From: Clostridium aminobutyricum
Lineage (GTDB): Bacteria > Bacillota > Clostridia > Peptostreptococcales > Anaerovoracaceae
Direction of reading: 5' to 3'
Length of the DNA: 64,000 bases
Assembly: GCF_017255415.1 (NCBI RefSeq)
Contig: NZ_JAFJZZ010000001.1
Span: 1,116,001-1,180,000, forward strand
In this document: piece by piece, positions 45,461 to 51,769 of the stretch
Layout of the letters: each line of letters begins with the position of its first letter
Numbering within the stretch: position 1 is the first letter of the stretch
Translations under genes and position numbers: made by a program
The notes under the pieces: generated by a model
Told to the model about the DNA's origin: nothing
Seen by the model: only the letters and a program-made list of their open reading frames with translations
The model's database searches: none

Positions 45461-45817
45461 CTATTTTACTGCCTTCTTTGCTGTTTCGCAAAGCTGTGCA
45501 AACGCTGCTGTATCAAAAATAGCCATTTCAGCAAGCATCTTTCTGTTGATTTCGATTCCTGACTTTCTTAAGCCATCCATTAATCTGCTGTATGAAATAT
45601 CATTCACTCTAGCACCGGCATTGATTCTAGCGATCCAAAGTCTTCTGTACTCTCTCTTCTTGTTCTTTCTTCCTACGTATGCAGAACGAAGCGCACGCAT
45701 TACCGCAGGGTTAGCAGCTCTGAAAACCTTGCTCTTCTGTCCGTAAAACCCCTTCGCTAATTTTAATATCTTCTTATGTCTCTTATGAGCATTTACGCCC
45801 TTTTTTACTCTTGCCAT
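45461..45817 (-). CDS. rplT: Ribosomal protein bL20
   Basis: A 118-residue 23S rRNA-binding protein needed early in 50S assembly. Family marks: [33 protein letters not shown], and [12 protein letters not shown] with [27 protein letters not shown] precedes the ATG. Third gene of infC-rpmI-rplT. In other Firmicutes L20 represses its own operon through the 5' leader. Confidence 0.98.
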   Translation of the reverse strand: MARVKKGVNAHKRHKKILKLAKGFYGQKSKVFRAANPAVMRALRSAYVGRKNKKREYRRLWIARINAGARVNDISYSRLMDGLRKSGIEINRKMLAEMAIFDTAAFAQLCETAKKAVK

Positions 45818-45835
45818 TATTCGTACCTCCTAATT

Positions 45836-46036
45836 CTATTTAACCAATACAGCCTTAATTCTCTTGTGATCAGCACTTCCAAGAATAGTAGCCTTTCTAA
45901 GGCCTCTCTTTCTCTTCGCGCACTTTTTAGTAAGAATATGGCTTTTGTATGCCTTATTTCTCTTAACTTTACCAGTACCTGTTAACTTAAATCTCTTGCT
46001 AGCGCCTCTATGAGACTTCATCTTATTCTTAGCCAT
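45836..46036 (-). CDS. rpmI: Ribosomal protein bL35
   Basis: A 66-residue basic 50S protein. The start [19 protein letters not shown] and the [11 protein letters not shown] region are typical of L35. It lies 18 bp before rplT and 39 bp after infC, in the universal infC-rpmI-rplT order. AGGAGG precedes the ATG. Confidence 0.97.
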   Translation of the reverse strand: MAKNKMKSHRGASKRFKLTGTGKVKRNKAYKSHILTKKCAKRKRGLRKATILGSADHKRIKAVLVK

Positions 46037-46075
46037 AGTAAATATTTCCTCCTAAGTTAAAATTATCTATACATC

Positions 46076-46591
46076 TTACTTATCCGCTTTAGGTGCAACA
46101 ATCATAATCAGACTTCTGCCCTCAAATTCAGGCTTTTTCTCAACTACACCTACAGAAGACACTGCTTCAGCAAATTGCTTCATAACTTCAAGTCCTCTGC
46201 TGGCATAATCTTTTTCTCTGCCTTTGAATCGTAAGCTAACCTTTAGCCTATCTCCATCCTTTAAGAATTTTATCGCTGTGTTGGCCTTCACTTGGATATC
46301 ATGAGCCTCAATAAACGTACTTAATCGAATTTCTTTTACTGAAGTGATTTTTTGCTTTTTCTTTGCTTCTTTTTCTCTCTTCTGAAGCTCGTAACGATAT
46401 TTTCCGTAATCAAGAATTTTGCAAACCGGCGGCTTCGCATTTGGAGAAATATTTACTAAGTCAAGCTTCTTCTCATTTGCCAGCTCCAATGCGTCTTCCA
46501 ACGTCATAATACCCAGCTGAGCACCATCATTGTCAATAACTCTTAATTCCTTGTCACGAATTTCTTCGTTGATCAGATTTTCCTTGCTAAT
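46076..46591 (-). CDS. infC: Translation initiation factor IF-3, ATT start codon
   Basis: A 171-residue IF-3 that prevents premature 50S joining and checks start codons. Marks: NEEIRDKELRVIDNDG, PNAKPPVCKILDYGKYRYE and the C-terminal half with RLKVSLRFKGRE. The apparent ATG at 46654 gives an unlikely Cys-rich N-terminus inside the leader terminator. AGGAGG lies nine bases before ATT 46591, giving (M)SKENLINEE, the normal IF-3 start. ATT (or another rare start) on infC is the known basis of IF-3 autoregulation. Confidence 0.94.
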   Translation of the reverse strand: MSKENLINEEIRDKELRVIDNDGAQLGIMTLEDALELANEKKLDLVNISPNAKPPVCKILDYGKYRYELQKREKEAKKKQKITSVKEIRLSTFIEAHDIQVKANTAIKFLKDGDRLKVSLRFKGREKDYASRGLEVMKQFAEAVSSVGVVEKKPEFEGRSLIMIVAPKADK

Positions 46592-46599
46592 GTTCTTGC

Positions 46600-46760
46600 A
46601 CCTCCTGCAAATTAATAAGAGCGGGTACATTGTACCCGCTCCACAAAACCACATAAGTGTGTTACAATTGCTTTATTAACCCTAAAAGCGTCGCTATTAA
46701 GGTGAGAAGCGGATAACTTCTTCTTTATTACCTAAGTACTATACCATTTCTTCTGCTTAG
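46600..46760 (-). promoter_or_regulatory. infC operon leader (L20-leader-like) with terminator
   Basis: On the minus strand the leader carries GTTATCCGCTTCTCACC, a sequence I recognise from clostridial infC leaders, and a perfect palindrome GAGCGGGTACA-T-TGTACCCGCTC (46619-46641) followed by TTATTAATTT. This is a terminator just ahead of the infC ribosome site, suited to L20- or IF3-dependent attenuation. Confidence 0.65.
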
Positions 46761-46896
46761 TTGTCAAGCTCTTTTCTTTTAAATTACTTATTAATATAAT
46801 TCCCCATAAACTCATATTATCTTATATCAGATTCATTTGTAAAATACATAATAATATGAATCATTCAATAGCAGTTTCGTGTAAAGGTAAAGAATT

Positions 46897-48270
46897 ATGA
46901 GGGAATTTTTAGATGCATTTCATTCAGACGAGCTTCTGCCCATCTTAGACAGCATCAGTGATGCGGTGTTTATTGACAGCAAAGATGGCATTGCATTATG
47001 GTGCAATAAAGCTTGCTATGAACTTTATAAAGTATCACCGGAAGAAATCTACGGAAAACATGTAGCAGATTTGGAGAAAAGCGGTGTTTTTACGCCTTCT
47101 GTTGCATGCCTTGTTATGGAACAGAAAAAAGGAGTCACTATTGTCCATGAAAATAAAGACGGCAAAAGGCTTCTTTCCACCGGTATTCCGATTTTTGATT
47201 CCAACAACCATATGACAAAAATTATTACCACCTCTCGGGATATAACCGAACTGGTGAATTTGCAACATCAATTGGAATCGGTTCAAAATACTCTTGAAGA
47301 TTTTAAGCTTCTAGGGAAGTTCTCCAGCGACGGGATGGTCGCAAACAGCCATCAGATGTTTCATGTATTGCAGCTTGCCAAACGTCTGTCTGATGTAGAT
47401 TCCACCGTTTTAATCACGGGAGAATCCGGCGTCGGTAAAGGCGTGATAGCGAACCTGTTACATAGAAACGGGCGGCGTAAGGAAAAGCCTCTGATCAAAA
47501 TAAACTGTGGAGCGATACCAGAATCCCTTATTGAATCCGAATTATTTGGGTATGAGCGAGGAGCCTTCACAGGGTCCCGTGCAGAGGGTAAAAAAGGTCT
47601 GTTTGAAACAGCCCAAGACGGAACGATTTTCTTGGACGAAATTTCCGAGCTGCCTTTAACTCTTCAGGTGAAACTGCTCCAAGTGATTCAGGAAAAAGAA
47701 ATCACTCGCGTAGGCGGTGTAAAAAGTATTCCCATTGATGTGCGAATCATTTCTGCTACCAATAAGGACTTATTTGAGTTAGTAAACGAGAAGAAGTTTC
47801 GTGCGGATTTATACTATCGGTTAAATGTCGTTCCTATTAATATTCCTCCCCTGCGGGAGCGCTATGAAGATATCATTCCTTTGATTCAGCATGCTCTTAG
47901 AGAATGCAACAAAAAGATTCATGCCAATAAGCAGATTGACTCTAATGCGATGGCGATTTTGTTAAAGTATGATTGGCCCGGCAATGTACGAGAACTGGAA
48001 AATATCGTCGAACGTTTAGTCATTACAACGAAAGAAGACATCATTATGCCGGAAAATCTGCCTTCCTTTATATATGAGACCACCCATTCCAATCGGAACA
48101 AATCGCTAGAACCGGTTACCTTGAAAGATGCTTTAGATAAAGCGGAACAAGAACTGCTCTCTTCTGCTTATCATAAACATGGGTCTACCCGTATGATTGC
48201 AAAATCACTTGGCATCAGCCAGCCTTCCGTCGTTCGAAAGCTCAGGAAATACGGAATACCTGCGGAGTGA
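46897..48270 (+). CDS. Sigma-54-dependent enhancer-binding regulator with PAS domain
   Basis: A 457-residue activator. PAS sensor at ~12-120 (SDAVFIDSKDGIALWCNKAC), AAA+ domain at ~145-380 with Walker A GESGVGKG (175-182), sigma-54 loop GAFTGS (222-227; last Ala replaced by Ser), Walker B TIFLDEI and WPGNVRELEN; C-terminal Fis/TyrR-type helix-turn-helix (~420-455). No receiver domain, so it senses a ligand or redox state directly. It is transcribed toward the aldehyde dehydrogenase operon, whose promoter is a perfect -24/-12 site, with three related palindromes between as likely targets. Confidence 0.93.
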   Translation: MREFLDAFHSDELLPILDSISDAVFIDSKDGIALWCNKACYELYKVSPEEIYGKHVADLEKSGVFTPSVACLVMEQKKGVTIVHENKDGKRLLSTGIPIFDSNNHMTKIITTSRDITELVNLQHQLESVQNTLEDFKLLGKFSSDGMVANSHQMFHVLQLAKRLSDVDSTVLITGESGVGKGVIANLLHRNGRRKEKPLIKINCGAIPESLIESELFGYERGAFTGSRAEGKKGLFETAQDGTIFLDEISELPLTLQVKLLQVIQEKEITRVGGVKSIPIDVRIISATNKDLFELVNEKKFRADLYYRLNVVPINIPPLRERYEDIIPLIQHALRECNKKIHANKQIDSNAMAILLKYDWPGNVRELENIVERLVITTKEDIIMPENLPSFIYETTHSNRNKSLEPVTLKDALDKAEQELLSSAYHKHGSTRMIAKSLGISQPSVVRKLRKYGIPAE

Positions 48271-48304
48271 TACAAAATTGAATCACCGATACATTTTTGA
48301 ATCA
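48268..48304. promoter_or_regulatory. Two enhancer (UAS) sites of the sigma-54 regulator
   Basis: TGATACAAAATTGAATCA (48268-48285) and CGATACATTTTTGAATCA (48287-48304) are near-palindromes with the same half-sites as 48366-48383, 19 bp apart. The first overlaps the regulator's own stop codon. They lie 240-280 bp upstream of the -24/-12 promoter. Confidence 0.7.
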
Positions 48305-48363
48305 AGTGCTTTTCCTTCTTTTCCAACATAATTGGAACAAAAAACTCTTATTGTCATGATTTA

Positions 48364-48385
48364 GGTGATACATTTTTGTATCACC
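48364..48385. promoter_or_regulatory. Third enhancer (UAS) site, perfect palindrome
   Basis: GGTGATAC (48364-48371), six bases, GTATCACC (48378-48385): exact inverted repeat sharing the TGATACATTTTTGNATCA core with the two upstream sites. About 160 bp from the sigma-54 promoter. Confidence 0.75.
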
Positions 48386-48541
48386 TTTTTCTTTCCTGTA
48401 TCTTAAACCCGTTATTCTCTTGAAAATTTTCCTGCCGCTCTCTTCTCTATTTCTTATTTTTATCTCATTAAATTTGATTTTTGAGGAGATTTCTGCTGTT
48501 TTCCGAAACTAGTTTCATTTTTAAGTGCATATGTTCTAATC

Positions 48542-48557
48542 TGGCACAAATCTTGCT
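48542..48557 (+). promoter_or_regulatory. Sigma-54 (-24/-12) promoter
   Basis: TGGCAC-AAATC-TTGCT is an exact match to the TGGCAC-N5-TTGCW consensus, with GG and GC in the right phase. Transcription should start near 48568, about 50 bases before the ATG at 48621. Confidence 0.9.
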
Positions 48558-48620
48558 TTTCATCCTTTTTGTTAGATGAATTATGAGTTGATTATTAGTG
48601 ATCTAAGGGGGAGGTTCAAT

Positions 48621-50045
48621 ATGGCAATTAATTACGGCGAATACATTGCTGGGTTAGTAACAAAGGCAAAAGCTGCTCAGGCCATTGCAGAGAATTTTAC
48701 ACAAGAACAAGTAGACGAATTAACCGGTGCTGTAGCTTATGCACTGACAAAACCGAAAGTTGCTTTCATGTTTGGTGAAATGCTAGCAGAAGAATCAAAT
48801 ATGGGTATTCCTATCGACAAACAGTTGAAAATGTATGGAAAAGTGAAAGGTGCCTATTTCCAAATGAAGGGTCAGAAATCAGTAGGCCTTGTAGAAGTTG
48901 ATGAAAAAATGGGTATGGAAAAGTACGCCAGACCGATCGGTGTGATCGGGGCCATCATCCCTGTTACAAATGGGGAAGCAACTCCGGTGGTAAAAACACT
49001 TATGGCTCTTAAAACAAGAAACGCTATTATCCTTGCACCTCATCCGAAAGCAAGGAAAACCAATTTAGCCATAACAGAGATGATTCGAGAAATCATCGCC
49101 AAATTAGGCTATCCGGCAGATCTGGTTCAGGCGATCGAACCGGAATACGTTTCCGTTGAAGCTTCTGCTGCGTTGATGAAGCAGGTTGACTTTATATTAG
49201 CAACCGGCGGTACACCGATGGTCAGGCAGGCTTATTCTTCCGGAAATCCGGCGATCGGCGTAGGGACCGGCAATGTCGTTTCTATCGTAGACGGCACGAC
49301 CAACTTGGATGATGTTGCTGCTATGATTGTGAAATCCAAAACCTTTGACAATGCCACATCCTGTTCAACGGAAAACAATATTATCGTATTGGAAGATTGC
49401 TATAATGAATTTATAGCGGCTATGGGGCGTGCAGGCGCTGTGTTTATCAAAGAAGGGTCCGAAGAAAAAGAAAAACTATTGAAATGCTTATGGCCTCAAT
49501 CTCCTGAAAATCATGACTTAAACAGACATATCGTAGCTCAGCCGGCTGAATTCATTGCAAAATCAGCCGGAATAGACGTTCCGGAAGGGACCAAATTACT
49601 TATGGCAGAAGAAAACGACGGATATGGCAATGAATTCCCTTTCACGGGTGAAAAATTGTCTCCTGTTTCGGGTATTCGCAAAGCCAAAGACTTTGATGAT
49701 GCCATCGAAAAGATGCTGAATATCCTCAATTATCAGGGAAAAGGACATAGCTGCGGTATACATACCAGTATCAAGGAACGCGTTACCAAACTGGGTGAAG
49801 TCATCCCTGTATGTAAAGTTTGTGTGAATCAGCCTCAATCTCTGACTAATTCAGGTTCATGGACCTGCGGCTTCCCTATTTCTATGACGTTAGGCTGCGG
49901 TACCTGGGGGCACAACAGCATTTCCCATAACGCCACCTGGAAAGACCTTTTAAATTTCACTTACGTTTCCAGACCGATTCCTTCCTTCCAGCCTACGGAT
50001 GAAGAATTATTCGATGAGGAAATCCGAGCCAAAGTGGATGCTTAA
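48621..50045 (+). CDS. Acylating aldehyde dehydrogenase, SauS (sulfoacetaldehyde dehydrogenase)-like
   Basis: A 474-residue CoA-acylating aldehyde dehydrogenase. Catalytic Cys248 lies in TFDNATSCSTENN, GTGN forms the nucleotide region, and PFTGEKLSPVSG and LGCGTWGHNSIS close the protein. DNATSCS and LLMAEE...GEKLSP resemble SauS, which makes sulfoacetyl-CoA, more than ethanol- or succinate-semialdehyde enzymes (which have DNGIICSSEQ). The frame opens at 48576, but GGGGGAGG lies directly before ATG 48621. It sits behind a sigma-54 promoter and before a taurine-type aminotransferase. Acetaldehyde or malonate semialdehyde remain possible substrates. Confidence 0.82.
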   Translation: MAINYGEYIAGLVTKAKAAQAIAENFTQEQVDELTGAVAYALTKPKVAFMFGEMLAEESNMGIPIDKQLKMYGKVKGAYFQMKGQKSVGLVEVDEKMGMEKYARPIGVIGAIIPVTNGEATPVVKTLMALKTRNAIILAPHPKARKTNLAITEMIREIIAKLGYPADLVQAIEPEYVSVEASAALMKQVDFILATGGTPMVRQAYSSGNPAIGVGTGNVVSIVDGTTNLDDVAAMIVKSKTFDNATSCSTENNIIVLEDCYNEFIAAMGRAGAVFIKEGSEEKEKLLKCLWPQSPENHDLNRHIVAQPAEFIAKSAGIDVPEGTKLLMAEENDGYGNEFPFTGEKLSPVSGIRKAKDFDDAIEKMLNILNYQGKGHSCGIHTSIKERVTKLGEVIPVCKVCVNQPQSLTNSGSWTCGFPISMTLGCGTWGHNSISHNATWKDLLNFTYVSRPIPSFQPTDEELFDEEIRAKVDA

Positions 50046-50103
50046 CATGAGCCGTTCAACAGAATCACTGCTGAGCAGCGTTAATTACTCCATATATATA
50101 GAA

Positions 50104-50126
50104 GGGGTAGGAATGTGTCCTACCCC
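50104..50126 (+). terminator. Hairpin between the dehydrogenase and aminotransferase genes
   Basis: GGGGTAGGA-ATGTG-TCCTACCCC is a perfect 9-bp stem without a T run. Likely an RNA-stability or processing element rather than a true terminator. Confidence 0.6.
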
Positions 50127-50157
50127 AAGAACCAGTTCTAATGAGAGGAGAATGATC

Positions 50158-51483
50158 ATGTCCGACATTAAAGAAATGAGTTTAAAATATAATCTGCACT
50201 CCTGGAGTGCTCAAAAGGCTATCAATCCTACGGTTGTAACCAAAGCGGAGGGTATTTATTTCTGGGATGAAGATGGGAACCAATATTATGATATGTCCTC
50301 ACAGCTTGTTAACTCTAACCTAGGACACGGTAATAAAGCGATTGTTGAAGCAATCAAGGATCAAGCTGACAAAATTCCTTTTATCGGACCAGGCTATGCG
50401 CTTGATGTAAGATCAGAAGCTGCAAAAGCAATTGTGGAAGCCTCCGGTCTCGAAGACTCAAAAGTCTTCTTCACTAATGCAGGAGCCGAATCAAATGAGA
50501 ACGCCATCAAGATCGCAAAACAATATACCGACAGATGGAAAATATTCTCCATGTACCGATGCTATCACGGTTCTTCGGCCGGAGCAGGTATGCTCACGGG
50601 TGAACCAAGAAAATTTATTAATGAGCCAGGGGCGCCCGGATTTATTAAATACGATGGCCCTTACGCTTATAGAGCCCCTAAGGCGTGCAAATTCAAAACA
50701 GAAGAGGATATCTCTGCTTTCTATCTTGAATTACTGGAGAATCAAATTCAGTATGAAGGGCCTCATCAGATTGCCGCTATTTTTATCGAAACTGTAGTTG
50801 GTTCCAATGGAATTCTGATTCCTCCTAAAGGATATCTCGAAGGAATCAGGGCTCTTTGCGATACATACGGAATTTTAATGGTTTGCGATGAAGTCATGGC
50901 CGGATGGTACCGAACAGGTTCCTGTTTTGCATGGCAGCAATTCAACGTAAAGCCTGACCTTGTTACCTTTGCCAAAGGCAGTACATGCGGCTACGTTCCG
51001 CTCGGCGGAGTTATCGTTTCCAAGAAGATTGCAGAAAGCTTTGACCATGAAAAAATGTGGTGCGGCTTGACCTACAGCGCTCATCCGATAGGCTGTGCTG
51101 CTGCGGTTGCCACATTAAAAGAATACAAACGACTACACATTGAAGACAACGTTGCCGCTCAAGGAAAAGTACTCGGGGAACTGCTAGCAAATCTCCAAGC
51201 AAAGCACGCCTGTATCGGCGAATCTAGGCAAATCGGATTATTCTCAGCTATCGAATTAGTGAAGAGTAAAGAAACAAAAGAACCTCTTGTTGCATTCAAT
51301 TATGATCCTGACGGATTAATGAATAAGATTATTGGAATGCTAAAAGCAGAAGGCTTCGCAACTTATTCACATGAAAATATGATTATTATTGCACCTCCGC
51401 TCATCATTACGGAAGAAGAATTAAGAACTGCAATGAAGATGCTGGATAAAGTTCTCGATTCCGTAGACAATATGATTCAATAG
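50158..51483 (+). CDS. Class III aminotransferase, taurine:pyruvate type (Tpa-like)
   Basis: A 441-residue PLP enzyme. PLP lysine is Lys273 (VTFAKGSTCGYVPLGG), PLP-ring Asp244 is in MVCDEVMAG, and YHGSSAGAG and FFTNAGAESNENA are the cofactor loops. The N-terminal HSWSAQ and overall blocks fit the taurine/omega-amino acid branch. Such enzymes convert taurine and pyruvate to sulfoacetaldehyde and alanine; beta-alanine or a polyamine is an alternative. Start 50158 follows AGAGGAG; the open frame extends far into the preceding gene. It shares the sigma-54 operon, placing amino-group removal before the acylating dehydrogenase. Confidence 0.82.
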   Translation: MSDIKEMSLKYNLHSWSAQKAINPTVVTKAEGIYFWDEDGNQYYDMSSQLVNSNLGHGNKAIVEAIKDQADKIPFIGPGYALDVRSEAAKAIVEASGLEDSKVFFTNAGAESNENAIKIAKQYTDRWKIFSMYRCYHGSSAGAGMLTGEPRKFINEPGAPGFIKYDGPYAYRAPKACKFKTEEDISAFYLELLENQIQYEGPHQIAAIFIETVVGSNGILIPPKGYLEGIRALCDTYGILMVCDEVMAGWYRTGSCFAWQQFNVKPDLVTFAKGSTCGYVPLGGVIVSKKIAESFDHEKMWCGLTYSAHPIGCAAAVATLKEYKRLHIEDNVAAQGKVLGELLANLQAKHACIGESRQIGLFSAIELVKSKETKEPLVAFNYDPDGLMNKIIGMLKAEGFATYSHENMIIIAPPLIITEEELRTAMKMLDKVLDSVDNMIQ

Positions 51484-51507
51484 TATTTTATCTCCTACAT
51501 AATAACC

Positions 51508-51618
51508 GGGGAGTCTCAAAAGAATTTATATGGAACAGCCAATGCCTACAGGAGTCATTCTCAGAATGTCCCTTATCACTGTTCCATCTGAATCATCGAT
51601 TGAGACTTCCCTTTTGTT
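51508..51618 (+). terminator. Nested hairpin element (~104 nt) ending the aminotransferase operon
   Basis: Outer stem 51508-51519 with 51600-51611 (12 pairs, one G-T), middle stem TGGAACAG (51531-51538) with CTGTTCCA (51579-51586), inner CATTC/GAATG (51556-51568), then TTTTGTTTTT. It should stop transcription, but is far larger than a usual terminator. Could also be a small RNA or a remnant of a mobile palindromic repeat. Confidence 0.65.
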
Positions 51619-51677
51619 TTTGGATTTTCAAGGGCAGGGAATCAAATATTAGTAAAAAAATAATTTAATAAATTTTC

Positions 51678-51709
51678 TTGACATTCCTCTATAGGGGAAC
51701 AGCTATAAT
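51678..51709 (+). promoter_or_regulatory. Promoter of glycyl radical enzyme with long spacer and central palindrome
   Basis: Perfect TTGACA (51678-51683) and TATAAT (51704-51709) are 20 bp apart, too long for efficient unaided use. CCTCTATAGGGG (51686-51697), a near-perfect palindrome, fills the spacer. This is the design of MerR-family-activated promoters. Confidence 0.55.
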
Positions 51710-51769
51710 TCAATCAGAAAAACTTATAATAATAACTTTATTGATAATAAGTGAAAGGACTTAACTATA

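Noticed and set aside
48576-48620. ATG 48576 as start of the acylating aldehyde dehydrogenase
   Set aside because: It falls within about ten bases of the predicted sigma-54 transcription start and lacks a ribosome site; ATG 48621 has GGGGGAGG.
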